Of a stretch of 64,000 nucleotides of DNA, positions 51,050 to 60,960 are shown one piece after another. Source of the stretch: Lacinutrix mariniflava (GTDB taxonomy: Bacteria > Bacteroidota > Bacteroidia > Flavobacteriales > Flavobacteriaceae); NCBI RefSeq assembly GCF_001418015.1, contig NZ_LIQG01000026.1:620001-684000 (forward strand). Direction: 5' to 3'. Each line of letters opens with the position of its first letter. Positions within the stretch are counted from its first letter, which is position 1. Position numbers and translations under genes: made by a program. The notes under the pieces are model-generated. The model was not told the origin of the DNA and made no database searches. It was given only the letters and a program-made list of their open reading frames with translations.

Positions 51050-53404
51050 ATGAAAATAAAACACCTCATATTAATATTATTTTTTCCAATTTCACTTTTC
51101 TCTCAAGAGTACTCAAGAGATTGGAAAGGTTATTTTTCTTATTTAGATATAAGTGATATAGCTCAAGGGTCTTCTAAGGTTTTTGGAGCAGCTGAAAATG
51201 CAATTTTTATCTATGATACTCAAACTAATGAAATAGAAGAACTAACAACAATTAATGGTTTGTCTGGAGAGGCTATTTCTAGTATACATTATGTCGAAGA
51301 AAATGGATTGCTTTTAATAGGTTTTGAAAATGGATTAATGCAAGTTTACTTAGAATCTAGTCAAGAGATAAAAACTGTAGTCGATATTTTAAATAAACCA
51401 ACAATTCCTCCAACAGATAAGAGGATTAATCATTTTAATGTTTATGATGGTCTAGCTTACATTTCTACTGATTATGGAATATCCATTTATAACATCGATT
51501 CTTTAGAATTTGGAGATACTTATTTTTTTGGACCAAATGGCTCTCAGTTAAAAGTTAATCATACAACTGTATTTCAAGATCATATTTATGCAGCAACAAT
51601 TAATGGAATAAAAAAAGCAGAGGTTTATAATCCTAATTTAATTGATTATCAACAATGGCAAACTATTTCTGGAATAAATTGGATTGGAATTGAGTTTGTT
51701 GGAGAGAAAATTTATGCTATGAGGAGTAATAGTTGGATATATGAAGTAATTAATACTTCGATAGTTTTTAAACAATCTTTCTATCCTAACGTTGTTGTTG
51801 ACTTTAGAAGAGTTAATGAAAATTTATTAGTAGGAACTAACAATAATGGACTAGTTTATGACGAGGACTTGAATGAAATATTAAATGTGCCTGTAACTAA
51901 TGATGTCGAAACTATCATTTCAGCCTTTACTTTTAATGGAAATGGCGATGTTTTTTTTGGAACTAGAGGTGTTTTCGTTACGGGAAAATCTGGATTTGGA
52001 TTGCTCAAAGCAAATCTTTCAGATATTTCAAACTTCGAAGTAATTCACCCTACTTGTCCGCTTTCAAATAATGCATTTAAAATTCAGGCCTCAGACAATA
52101 ATGCATGGGTGACTTATGGAGGTTATACGGTGTCTTACAATGCATTTCCTTTAAGAAGTAGAGGGTATAGTCATTTAAAAGGCGAAGAGTGGTTAAATAC
52201 CCCATACGACAGCTTGTTAGGAGCAAGGAATTTAAATGAAATAAATGTCAATCCCTTTAATCCTTCACAGATTTTTATATCCTCTTTTTATGATGGGCTC
52301 TTAGAGGTTAAAGATGATGTATCAACAAATATTTTTAACGCTAGTAATAGTACTTTTGAGTCTTCATCGAGTAATCCAAATGTTTCTGATTTGAGAAATA
52401 AAGGGTCTAAAATTGATAAAAACGGAATATTATGGTGTACAAATGCTAAGCGATTAGATCCTCTTAAATCATATAATATTGAAACGGGAGAGTGGAAAAC
52501 GTATGATTTTAGTGAGATAATTATAAATAATAATACAGAGGTTGGATACACATCCATTGATTTCGACCAAAATGGAGTCATTTGGATTGGAGGCCATAGA
52601 AAAGGCATAATGGGCTATAAGCCAGAAACAGGAGAAATATACAATATTGAATCTGTTGAAAAAAATCTTCCATCTCCTTCTGTTGAATCTGTTAAGGTTG
52701 ATAAACAAAATCAAGTATGGCTTGGTACAGTAAAAGGATTGCGTATAATATATAATACTGAAGCTTTTTTTAATGACCCTTCTTATGAGCTTTCAGAAAT
52801 AATTGTACTTGATGATGGAGCGGCTAGCGAATTATTGTTTCAACAATATATTACAGATATAGAGATCGATGGAGCAAATAATAAATGGATATCAACATTA
52901 GATACTGGAGTGTATTATTTGTCTTCAGATGGACAAGAAACTATTTATCATTTCACAACAGATAATTCTCCATTACCGTCTAATAACGTTGTAGATGTTG
53001 CTTTAGATGAAACAAATGGTATTGTGTACATAGCCACAGATAAAGGGCTTGTTTCTTTTAATAGTGAGACGTCTATTCCGGATAGTGACCTCCAAGAGGC
53101 TTATGTGTATCCAAATCCTGTAAGACCAAACTTTAATATTAACGATAAAAAAATTAAAATTAAAGGTATTACTGGAAATGTGAATATAAAAATAACAGAT
53201 ATCGAAGGTAACCTTGTTACAGAAGCCGAATCAAGAACAAATACAAAATTTAGTGGTTATAATCTTGAAATAGATGGAGGAACCGCACTTTGGAATGGTA
53301 AAAACATGTCTGGACAAACAGTTGCAACCGGTGTTTATTTGGTTATGCTCGCAGATTTAGATTCCTTCGAAACAAAGGTGCTTAAACTAATGGTTGTGAG
53401 ATAA
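51050..53404 (+). CDS. porZ: PorZ-like type IX secretion system attachment protein
   Basis: The 784-residue protein has a signal peptide (LILILFFPISLFS). A long beta-propeller region follows, beginning RDWKGYFSYLDISDIAQGSS (about residues 24-690). It is rich in repeated two-component-regulator-like propeller blades such as VWLGTVKGLRI and NKWISTLDTGVYYL. A C-terminal T9SS-like sorting domain (about 700-784) has the VYPNPVRPNFN motif. This is the known layout of PorZ, which with PorU/V/Q forms the surface complex that processes and attaches T9SS cargo. It overlaps recO by one base, an arrangement I recall from other Flavobacteriaceae. Confidence 0.88.
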   Translation: MKIKHLILILFFPISLFSQEYSRDWKGYFSYLDISDIAQGSSKVFGAAENAIFIYDTQTNEIEELTTINGLSGEAISSIHYVEENGLLLIGFENGLMQVYLESSQEIKTVVDILNKPTIPPTDKRINHFNVYDGLAYISTDYGISIYNIDSLEFGDTYFFGPNGSQLKVNHTTVFQDHIYAATINGIKKAEVYNPNLIDYQQWQTISGINWIGIEFVGEKIYAMRSNSWIYEVINTSIVFKQSFYPNVVVDFRRVNENLLVGTNNNGLVYDEDLNEILNVPVTNDVETIISAFTFNGNGDVFFGTRGVFVTGKSGFGLLKANLSDISNFEVIHPTCPLSNNAFKIQASDNNAWVTYGGYTVSYNAFPLRSRGYSHLKGEEWLNTPYDSLLGARNLNEINVNPFNPSQIFISSFYDGLLEVKDDVSTNIFNASNSTFESSSSNPNVSDLRNKGSKIDKNGILWCTNAKRLDPLKSYNIETGEWKTYDFSEIIINNNTEVGYTSIDFDQNGVIWIGGHRKGIMGYKPETGEIYNIESVEKNLPSPSVESVKVDKQNQVWLGTVKGLRIIYNTEAFFNDPSYELSEIIVLDDGAASELLFQQYITDIEIDGANNKWISTLDTGVYYLSSDGQETIYHFTTDNSPLPSNNVVDVALDETNGIVYIATDKGLVSFNSETSIPDSDLQEAYVYPNPVRPNFNINDKKIKIKGITGNVNIKITDIEGNLVTEAESRTNTKFSGYNLEIDGGTALWNGKNMSGQTVATGVYLVMLADLDSFETKVLKLMVVR

Positions 53405-54120
53405 TGTTGCTAACTACAAATGCAATAGTTTTATCCAAACTTAAGTATCGAGATAACGATTTGATAATTAAATGCTACACCCAAAAAGAAGGTGTAGTAA
53501 GTTATCTATTAAGAGGTGTTTTAAAGTCTAAAAAAGGTTCGAAAGTCGCATATTATCAATTACTTACTCAGCTTCAGTTAGAAACAGATTTTAAACCATC
53601 ACGGTCACTTCAATATATTAAAGAAGTAAAAATTAATCATCTTTATTCTAGCTTGCATACCAATGTATTAAAAAGTGCTATTGTTATGTTTTTGGCAGAA
53701 GTGCTTTCTAGCTCACTTCAAGAAGAAGAACAGAACGATACTTTGTATAACTATCTAGAAGCAACTTTACAATGGTTAGATGTACATGATAATTTTGCTA
53801 ATTTTCATTTGCTATTTCTTTTAAATCTAACAAAACATTTAGGGTTTTATCCGGATGTTTCAAAAGTTGATAAGGCATATTTTAATTTAGAAGCAGGGAA
53901 ATTTCAAGATGAAAAAGAAAGTAAATACTCTATCTCTAATGAAAATTTAACACTTCTAAAAGAGTTGTTAGGCACAACATTTGATGCTTTAGAAAATGTT
54001 AAAATTAACGCCAAACAAAGACAATCTTTTTTAAATCTCATTTTAGTATATTTTGAATTACATTTGGGGAGTTTTAAAAAACCAAAATCACTACAGATAT
54101 TTAATGAAGTATTTAGTTAA
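53404..54120 (+). CDS. recO: DNA repair protein RecO
   Basis: RecO loads RecA and anneals strands in the RecFOR recombination pathway. The 238-residue protein begins MLLTTNAIVLSKLKYRDNDLIIKCYTQ, the N-terminal OB-fold with the usual pattern. It has the helical C-terminal part (LLFLLNLTKHLGFYPD). The zinc-binding cysteines of some RecO proteins are absent, as in many Bacteroidota. Its start overlaps the porZ stop by one base, and its end overlaps the next TonB-receptor start by 17 bases. Confidence 0.93.
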   Translation: MLLTTNAIVLSKLKYRDNDLIIKCYTQKEGVVSYLLRGVLKSKKGSKVAYYQLLTQLQLETDFKPSRSLQYIKEVKINHLYSSLHTNVLKSAIVMFLAEVLSSSLQEEEQNDTLYNYLEATLQWLDVHDNFANFHLLFLLNLTKHLGFYPDVSKVDKAYFNLEAGKFQDEKESKYSISNENLTLLKELLGTTFDALENVKINAKQRQSFLNLILVYFELHLGSFKKPKSLQIFNEVFS

Positions 54121-56533
54121 AAACAAAAAATATTTACTCGCTTTCTTTATTGTTTTTTGCTTTAGTTTTTATGCTAAAGCTCAGGAAATTACTGTTGTAA
54201 ATACAGAAACACAAGAACCAATTATAGGAGTTGCAATTTATAACAAAACTAAATCTAAAAGTGTTGTTACCGATTTTGATGGGAAAGCTAATTTAAATGG
54301 TTTCAAATCATCCGAAGTTGTATACTTTAAGCACTTGTCTTTTAAAATATTTTCAGTTAGAAAAATAATGATATCTAATAGAAAAGTAGCGCTTAATCCC
54401 ATAGCTCAAGGATTGGACGAGATTGTAATATCTGGATCTAAGTTCAAAGAAAATAAAAGGGATATTCCCAAGAAAATTTCTAGTGTAAGTGCAGCAGAGA
54501 TTGCTTTTGCTAACCCTCAAACAAGTGCAGATCTTTTAGAATCTACGGGTCAAGTTTATATTCAAAAAAGTCAATTGGGAGGAGGAAGCCCAATAATAAG
54601 AGGTTTTTCTACCAATAGATTACTTATTACTGTAGACGGTGTTAGAATGAATAATGCTATTTTTAGAGGAGGAAACATACAAAATGTAATATCTATCGAT
54701 CCGTTTTCTATCCAATCTACAGAAGTCTCTTTAGGTGCGGGAAACGTAATCTATGGCAGCGATGCGATTGGAGGTGTTATGAGTTTTTATACCAAAACAC
54801 CAAAAGTATCTTTTACAGATTCTACATATGTTAAGACCAATGCTGTACTACGTTATGCGTCTGCTAGTCAGGAAAAAACGGCGCATTTAGATGTTAATTA
54901 TGGTTTTAAAAAATGGGCATTTATTACCAATGCCAGCTATACAGATTTTGGTGATTTAAGGATGGGAAGTCAAGGGCCTGAAGATTATTTAAGACCAGAA
55001 TTTGTGGTTACAAATAATAGTGAGGATGTTATAGTAGAAAATAGTAATCCTAACATTCAAAAATTCTCTGGATATAGCCAATTTAATATCATGCAAAAGG
55101 CGAGATATGAGGCTCAAGAGAATTTAAGTTTCGATTTAGGTGTCTTTTATACAGAAACCTCAAACACACCAAGATACGATAGATTAATACGTTACAAGGG
55201 TGGTAATTTACGTTCTGCAGAATGGTATTATGGACCACAAAAATGGTTTATGACGAATTTAAATGTAACCAAATTAAGCAGTAATTCTAATCTTTATGAT
55301 AAAATTAAAGGAACAGTTGCCTATCAAAATTTTCACGAGAGTAGAATCGATCGTAATTACCAGTCAGAGAACAGAAACGTAAGAGAAGAAGGAGTCGATG
55401 CTTTTTCATTTAATTTAGATTTAGAAAAACGATTAACTAAAAACACAGAGCTTTTCTATGGAGTAGAGTACGTTCACAATACCATTAGTTCTGTTGGTTT
55501 CGAAGAGAATATTTTAACAAATACCAGCGCTCCAACTGTTACTCGCTATCCAGATGGTTCTACATGGCAATCTGCTGCTATTTACACAAGTTTAAAATAC
55601 AAACCAAATACTAATGTTGTATTTCAAACAGGTTTGCGTTATAATAATGTAGTTTCAAAAGCAGATTTTACAAGCAATAACGTTTTTCTTAATTTGCCAT
55701 TTACAGAAGCAAATAATAATTCTAGTGCATTAACAGGTACGGCCGGAGTAAGTTGGGCTCCAAACGAAACGCTACAATGGAAGCTTAATTTTTCTTCTGC
55801 ATTTAGAGCTCCAAATATTGATGATATTGGTAAAGTCTTCGATTCCGAACCTGGTTCTGTTGTTGTACCAAATAGCAATTTAGATCCAGAATACGCTTAT
55901 GGTGGTGAATTAGGATTAGCTATTAATTTTAATGATGTTTTAATTTTTGATACAGCAACTTATTATACCTATTTAGATAATGCTTTAGTTCGTAGAGATG
56001 GAGATTTAAACGGAGAAAGTGAGTTATTTTACGATGGAGAATTAAGTAATGTGCAGTCTATTCAAAATGCATCAAAATCTTGGATTTATGGTTTTGAGGT
56101 TGGAGCAAAAATTAATTTTAGCGAAACACTTAAATTAACTTCCCAATATAATGTTGTTGGAGGTACGGAGGAGACAGATGGTGTAGAAGTACCTGTAAGA
56201 CATGTTTCTCCAAATTTTGGAAACACACATTTTGTTTGGCAAAACAAAACTTTAAAAGCAGATGCGTTTATTAACTATAATAATGCATTATCGTTTAATC
56301 AATTAGCACCTTCAGAGCAAGGTAAAGCTTATTTGTATGCTTCAGATAGCGATGGAAACCCATATTCGCCATCTTGGTACACTTTAAATTTTAGAACGCA
56401 GTATCAGCTTAATAAAGCCACAAGTATTACTGCAAGTCTTGAGAATATTACGGACCAACGTTATAGAACGTATTCTTCTGGAATCTCGGCTGCAGGTAGA
56501 AATTTAATAGTTGCTTTAAAATATAGTCTATAA
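54104..56533 (+). CDS. TonB-dependent receptor
   Basis: The protein (809 residues from the chosen start) has a signal peptide (LLAFFIVFCFSFYAKAQ). A CarboxypepD_reg-like domain follows (about residues 18-95, ITVVNTETQEPIIGVAIYNK), then a plug domain (about 110-225, with SQLGGGSPIIRGFSTNRLLITVDGVRMNN and GSDAIGGVMSF). A beta-barrel ends with ITDQRYRTYSSGISAAGRN and a terminal aromatic-rich strand. It would take up an unknown nutrient at the expense of TonB energy. An upstream ATG at 54053 would lie deep in recO; the ATG at 54104 is preferred. It overlaps recO by 17 bases, so translational coupling is likely. Confidence 0.93.
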   Translation: MKYLVKNKKYLLAFFIVFCFSFYAKAQEITVVNTETQEPIIGVAIYNKTKSKSVVTDFDGKANLNGFKSSEVVYFKHLSFKIFSVRKIMISNRKVALNPIAQGLDEIVISGSKFKENKRDIPKKISSVSAAEIAFANPQTSADLLESTGQVYIQKSQLGGGSPIIRGFSTNRLLITVDGVRMNNAIFRGGNIQNVISIDPFSIQSTEVSLGAGNVIYGSDAIGGVMSFYTKTPKVSFTDSTYVKTNAVLRYASASQEKTAHLDVNYGFKKWAFITNASYTDFGDLRMGSQGPEDYLRPEFVVTNNSEDVIVENSNPNIQKFSGYSQFNIMQKARYEAQENLSFDLGVFYTETSNTPRYDRLIRYKGGNLRSAEWYYGPQKWFMTNLNVTKLSSNSNLYDKIKGTVAYQNFHESRIDRNYQSENRNVREEGVDAFSFNLDLEKRLTKNTELFYGVEYVHNTISSVGFEENILTNTSAPTVTRYPDGSTWQSAAIYTSLKYKPNTNVVFQTGLRYNNVVSKADFTSNNVFLNLPFTEANNNSSALTGTAGVSWAPNETLQWKLNFSSAFRAPNIDDIGKVFDSEPGSVVVPNSNLDPEYAYGGELGLAINFNDVLIFDTATYYTYLDNALVRRDGDLNGESELFYDGELSNVQSIQNASKSWIYGFEVGAKINFSETLKLTSQYNVVGGTEETDGVEVPVRHVSPNFGNTHFVWQNKTLKADAFINYNNALSFNQLAPSEQGKAYLYASDSDGNPYSPSWYTLNFRTQYQLNKATSITASLENITDQRYRTYSSGISAAGRNLIVALKYSL

Positions 56534-56560
56534 AAAAAAGCTCCTATTAAGGAGCTCTTT
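56532..56560 (-). terminator. Intrinsic terminator of the lamin-tail gene
   Basis: Stem AGCTCC / GGAGCT with a 6-base loop. On the minus strand it is followed by a run of T, so it serves the minus-strand gene best. The plus-strand receptor gene may also use it more weakly. Confidence 0.75.
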
Positions 56561-56580
56561 GCGCTGTATTTTATTTAAGA

Positions 56581-59500
56581 TTATTTCTTAATTGCCTTTT
56601 TGGTAATTATACTACCATTAGATAATTCTATTTTAGCAATATATATTGAACTACTTAAGTTAGAAAGATTATAAGTCTCTGTTTTTTCGCTTCCACGGAA
56701 ATAATAAATCTCGCGACCTAAAACATCTAGTATTTTAACTCTTTTAATAGTTAAGTCTTTTGATGCGATAGAGAATTTTACATCATTATTTTGAAGTTCG
56801 ACAATAGAAAGGTTTTGTGAATTTGATTCGAAATTTTCGGTAGAAAGTGTATTGGTATTAAAAACAATCTTAAAACGATCATTAAACTCTCCAACCGCAG
56901 AAGTAAAAGTGTAATCACTATTTGTTAGATCATGAATCGTATTCATTAAAGCATCTTCTAGGTATACTGTATTGTTTGCGAAAAAATCACCTTCAAATTG
57001 TAATACAGAGATTTTATAAAGCGTAGGTTCTGTAATAGTAGTATAAAGGCCTAGCGGTATCTCTTCATTTAAATCTAAGCTAGAGATTGCTTTTCCTTGA
57101 ATACCAAATTTCTTATCACTTCCCGGAATAGTTGAATATAAAAAAGAAGCATAACCTGTTGATTTATTTTTTACAGCATCATACGACATATCATCATCAT
57201 CATCTGTTGCGTTTGGTACATAACCTACTAAAATTTGTCCATAAACACCATTATCGCTAGTTAATTCTAACCAAATTTTGTTATCTTGAATAGGTTGATT
57301 GTTTCTGAAGAACTGATCATTATTTCCAGTTACACGCATTGAATTATCAAAAATCACTTCACCATTAGAAACTCCTGCGGTAGTATTGATTGAGGCTCCT
57401 GAGTTATTGTAATTAACAAAAAAACCTTGTCCCGAAGGAATAAATCTTGAGGGTATTACTGTGTCTCCTCCCTCAACTTCTAGAGCACCCGTAGCACCTG
57501 TTATATTTACTATAGCATAATCTGATGTGTCAAAATTAAGTGCTGAATTTCCATTAGTAGTAGCGGAAGGAGCAGTGTCTTGCGACCATAGATAAATTGC
57601 ACCATCAATAGTTCCCGCAGTATTTGATAAGCTGTAAGCATTTAATGTAAAGAAATTATCTATTGATATAGCAGATGGGTATGGGTTGCCAATAAAATTC
57701 CAATTATTATCTGCCATTGTTGTATTATTTCTTTCAATTGGAGTGTTTATTGTACCGCTGTTAAAAGGACCGTTAAAAATATGACTAATTTTTATACCAT
57801 TTAGAAATGGGCCTCCAGGTAAACTGTTTGCAGCATTAAAAGATGCAGGAGAAAGCGTGCAAGCATATCCAACTCCTGGTTGCATTACTTGGGCGCTATT
57901 AGCTAGTTGCCAAGCATTTCCATTATCATCCACGTCGTCTTGCCCTAAAACAGTTCCGTTATTATCATTCATGTCCTCAGCATATTCATCGGCAAAGTCA
58001 CCTCCATTAAAAGTAAAACGACGATCTAAATTGGTTCCAGAAAAAGTGTTTCCAATTGTTTCTCCAACAACAGGAGAACTCCAATAGGTATATTCATACC
58101 AAGCCTTTATAAACGCTGTTTCTTTGGTTACGTTAATAATTCCATTTAAGGGATCTGTAATTATAGAGCTTGCATTTGGATTATTTTGTACTACTGAACC
58201 ATTTTTTTGAACATTAATATTTCCGTTACCAAGAACAATAATATTATTTTCTATATCTAAGAATGTAAAGTCTGTAACTGTTAAAAATATTCCGTTATTA
58301 ACTGTTAATGAACAAGCTGTAATATTGGTTGTGCTAGAGGTAGTATATGGCGCATTAATTATTGCTGCAGTAGATGCATTAGGGATACCGTTATCCCATC
58401 CTGTAGTTTCCCATGTTGTAGTCGATGGACATTGACAATCGTTAATGTGCCAACCTAACATAGATGTATTGTTTGATGGAGTTGAAGACCAATCTACAGC
58501 ATTGTATGTAACCTCAGCTACTTGAATATTCGAATTCCTTACTAAATTAACATTTTCACCAAATTGGTTATTAACTCCTAATACGCCAATTACATCTATG
58601 TTTACGCCATTAGAGTTTTGGAGTGCAATAACGTCGTTTCCATCAAAATTCATAACATTACTTCCATTGCAATAATCTGCCATACCATTATTACATAATG
58701 TAGAATTATTTCTAGCTATTAAAAAAGTGGAATATGGTGCTATTGTACCTTGTCCAGCCGGTATTGTTCTTATGTCTGGTCGAAAGTTAACTCTACCATT
58801 TCTAAATCGAGCAATTTGATAATTTGATAAGGTTATAGCAGTATTTGTTGGGTTGTAAAGTTCTATATATTGTTCGTTAGGAGTACCTGAATCAGCTTCA
58901 TGATATTCCGAAATTAATAGCTCGTTACAACTTAAAGCAGGTGAATGAGGAACTATTGTCCCTGATGCGGTAACCATTTCGGTTGTTGCTCCTGTGCTAC
59001 TAATACTTATGCTTTCATTGTAGGTGTTTACTGGTAGACCAAAGGCTAGCTGTGTGTATATTGTAGTAGTGTTTATTGTTCCGGCAACTTGTGGTAACGT
59101 AATAGTATTTGTGTATGGCCCATTTATAGCTGTAGCAATAACAAAATTTGATAGAGGTGTTACGGCAATAGCAATATCATTTGTTAATGCAGAACCTTGT
59201 ACTGTAAAAGTTTCAGAAATTAATGGCACATTATTTTCAATATTACTTAATGTGGGAATAGTATTTGTACCCGGATTAATTGTAATTGTTGGTGTTGTAG
59301 GAGTAATACCTTCTACTAAGATATTGTCTATACGCATACGTTCTTGCTGATCATTATTTGTAAAAAGCATTCTAAGTTCTATAGTATTCCCGTTTAATAA
59401 TGCATTATGCGATACTACAGTAGCAACATAGTCATCTTGGATAAAACCATTACTTCCTGCTTGCGTCCATGCTCCACCATCTATTCTAAACTCAGTCCTA

Positions 59501-59874
59501 AAGGTATCTGTAGGCTCAAGATTATTAGTTGTTGGTGAGCTTTCTGTAGCATCAAATGAAAATTGGATATTTGAAAAAGCGCTTATATTAATTAATGGAG
59601 AGTACCAGATAGCAGTACCATCTACGTCTCTTGCTTCAAGGTAGCGATTTCCTCCTAGTACTCGAAACCAATCACTTACTTGTACAAAACTGGTAGCGCT
59701 AACATCTATAGTCCAATTTACTCCGGAAAGATCAGTTTCTGTTACTCCTGTTGTTGTATTGTATGAGGCTCCTTTTCCAAGTTGCCCAGTAAAATCTTCA
59801 CTATAAATAGTTGTTTGGCTATAACCAAAACTAAAAACAAATAATATAATTAAAAGAATTGTAAATTTTTTCAT
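56581..59874 (-). CDS. Large T9SS-secreted protein with a lamin-tail domain
   Basis: The 1097-residue protein has a signal peptide (ILLIILFVFSFGYSQ). A region with beta-sandwich character follows (about 20-190, TTIYSEDFTGQLG and ESSPTTNNLEPTDTFRTE). A lamin-tail-like domain lies at about 318-460 (LLISEYHEADSGTPNEQYI and NYQIARFRNGRVNF). A long region follows with CSLTVNNGIFLTV and RFIPSGQGFFVNY. The end is a T9SS type-A sorting domain (about 1020-1097, VKILDVLGREIYYF and KIELSNGSIITKK). It is probably exported and attached to the surface or released. Residues 1058-1065 (YFRGSEKT) are encoded by a short dispersed repeat (56682-56703). Function unknown. Confidence 0.88.
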   Translation of the reverse strand: MKKFTILLIILFVFSFGYSQTTIYSEDFTGQLGKGASYNTTTGVTETDLSGVNWTIDVSATSFVQVSDWFRVLGGNRYLEARDVDGTAIWYSPLINISAFSNIQFSFDATESSPTTNNLEPTDTFRTEFRIDGGAWTQAGSNGFIQDDYVATVVSHNALLNGNTIELRMLFTNNDQQERMRIDNILVEGITPTTPTITINPGTNTIPTLSNIENNVPLISETFTVQGSALTNDIAIAVTPLSNFVIATAINGPYTNTITLPQVAGTINTTTIYTQLAFGLPVNTYNESISISSTGATTEMVTASGTIVPHSPALSCNELLISEYHEADSGTPNEQYIELYNPTNTAITLSNYQIARFRNGRVNFRPDIRTIPAGQGTIAPYSTFLIARNNSTLCNNGMADYCNGSNVMNFDGNDVIALQNSNGVNIDVIGVLGVNNQFGENVNLVRNSNIQVAEVTYNAVDWSSTPSNNTSMLGWHINDCQCPSTTTWETTGWDNGIPNASTAAIINAPYTTSSTTNITACSLTVNNGIFLTVTDFTFLDIENNIIVLGNGNINVQKNGSVVQNNPNASSIITDPLNGIINVTKETAFIKAWYEYTYWSSPVVGETIGNTFSGTNLDRRFTFNGGDFADEYAEDMNDNNGTVLGQDDVDDNGNAWQLANSAQVMQPGVGYACTLSPASFNAANSLPGGPFLNGIKISHIFNGPFNSGTINTPIERNNTTMADNNWNFIGNPYPSAISIDNFFTLNAYSLSNTAGTIDGAIYLWSQDTAPSATTNGNSALNFDTSDYAIVNITGATGALEVEGGDTVIPSRFIPSGQGFFVNYNNSGASINTTAGVSNGEVIFDNSMRVTGNNDQFFRNNQPIQDNKIWLELTSDNGVYGQILVGYVPNATDDDDDMSYDAVKNKSTGYASFLYSTIPGSDKKFGIQGKAISSLDLNEEIPLGLYTTITEPTLYKISVLQFEGDFFANNTVYLEDALMNTIHDLTNSDYTFTSAVGEFNDRFKIVFNTNTLSTENFESNSQNLSIVELQNNDVKFSIASKDLTIKRVKILDVLGREIYYFRGSEKTETYNLSNLSSSIYIAKIELSNGSIITKKAIKK
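56682..56703 (-). repeat. Short palindromic repeat, copy 3, inside a coding sequence
   Basis: The plus strand reads TTTTTTCGCTTCCACGGAAATA, nearly the same as copies 1 and 2. It is translated on the minus strand as YFRGSEKT (residues about 1058-1065) in the sorting domain of the lamin-tail protein, just after the conserved DVLGREIY block. I recall FRGSEK-like stretches at this place in other flavobacterial sorting domains. Confidence 0.6.
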
Positions 59875-59920
59875 AATAGAGGGAACTTATGTTTATATAT
59901 TAATAGCGTATTTTTGATGC

Positions 59921-60397
59921 ATGCACCAAAAACTTAAATCCTTCACAGTAGATGAAGCTAAAAAAAAGCTAGAACATTACTGTGCTTACCAAGAGCGCTG
60001 TCATAAAGAAGTTAGGCAAAAATTAAGAGATTTAAATATGATACCTGAAGCAACAGATATTATAGTAGTTCATCTTTTGGAGCACAACTATCTTAATGAG
60101 GAACGTTTTGCCAAAATCTTTGTTCGAGGAAAGTTCAACATTAAAAAATGGGGACGCTTTCGGTTAACTCAAGAACTCAAGAGAAAGGATATCTCCAAAA
60201 TTAATATAAATCTCGCACTCAGGGAAATAGATGAGGATGAGTACATCGGTGTTTTCAATGATTTAGCCGAAAAAAAAGCAGATATGATACTTGAGTCTAA
60301 TAAATTGAAGAAAAAAAAGAAATTAATAGACTACTTGTTGTACCGAGGTTGGGAGTCTTATCTGGTTTACGATAAAGTGAACGAATTGATAAAATAA
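59921..60397 (+). CDS. recX: Regulatory protein RecX
   Basis: RecX binds RecA filaments and dampens recombination. The 158-residue protein has the three tandem helical repeats of the family. It begins TVDEAKKKLEHYCAYQERCHKEVRQKL, then ATDIIVVHLLEHNYLNEERFAKIFVRGKF, then the C-terminal LIDYLLYRGWESYLVYDKV. Length is normal. It is divergent from the lamin-tail gene, 46 bases apart, and convergent with the barrel gene. Identification is fairly secure. Confidence 0.9.
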   Translation: MHQKLKSFTVDEAKKKLEHYCAYQERCHKEVRQKLRDLNMIPEATDIIVVHLLEHNYLNEERFAKIFVRGKFNIKKWGRFRLTQELKRKDISKININLALREIDEDEYIGVFNDLAEKKADMILESNKLKKKKKLIDYLLYRGWESYLVYDKVNELIK

Positions 60398-60405
60398 AGC
60401 AAAAA

Positions 60406-60437
60406 AAAAAGCTTCAGTTTTAATTCTGAAAGGCTTT
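60406..60437. terminator. Probable intrinsic terminator between recX and the barrel gene
   Basis: An imperfect stem with core TTCAG / CTGAA and outer G/C pairs, flanked by an A-run and a T-run, lies between convergent genes. Confidence 0.5.
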
Positions 60438-60458
60438 TTAGTAAATATTATGTTCGGT

Positions 60459-60953
60459 TTATAGGTTGAAAACAGCTCCTAAATTTACCGTAAATTGATT
60501 GTGAATATTTTCTGCTCCAATTGGGTTTTCATCGTATTTAGCTAGCGTTGTATTAAACTCAGTGTAAACTCCAAAACCATTAGTAAACAAATAACGGAAA
60601 CCTAAATGCCCACCAAAGTTTTTAGTACTTAAACTTAAACCTGGATAAAAATCGAAATTATCATCAATATTAATAACGTTTCCTAAATTAGCATTAAAGC
60701 GTGCTTTAATATCAAAACGATCTCCAAAATCGGCATCAATGACGTTGTTATTTTTAACATTTAAAGCATATGTTGTAGATACACCTACTGAAATGTTTTC
60801 TCCAAGTCCATAGTCGTAACTAATATTTAATCCAGAGGCGTAATCTTGAAGGTTAGCTCCAATTTGAAATTTCTGATCTCCTTTACCTTCAAACACTTGA
60901 GCATTTATTAACGAAACACTTAAGATCGCTAATACAAATAGTACTTTTTTCAT
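60459..60953 (-). CDS. Small outer-membrane beta-barrel-like protein
   Basis: The 164-residue protein has a signal peptide (FVLAILSVSLINAQ). The mature part begins VFEGKGDQKFQIGANLQDYA and continues with alternating strands typical of an eight-stranded barrel (NISYDYGLGENISVGVS, RFNANLGNV, HLGFRYLFTNGFGVYTEFN). It ends FTVNLGAVFNL. I recall similar small proteins in Flavobacteriaceae with no named function. It lies 7 bases after the cupin/JmjC gene on the same strand, so they may be co-transcribed. Confidence 0.85.
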   Translation of the reverse strand: MKKVLFVLAILSVSLINAQVFEGKGDQKFQIGANLQDYASGLNISYDYGLGENISVGVSTTYALNVKNNNVIDADFGDRFDIKARFNANLGNVINIDDNFDFYPGLSLSTKNFGGHLGFRYLFTNGFGVYTEFNTTLAKYDENPIGAENIHNQFTVNLGAVFNL

Positions 60954-60960
60954 TTTTAAT

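Noticed and set aside
54053-54103. Upstream ATG for the TonB receptor
   Set aside because: It would add 17 residues before the signal peptide and lie deep inside recO. The ATG at 54104 gives a normal signal peptide.
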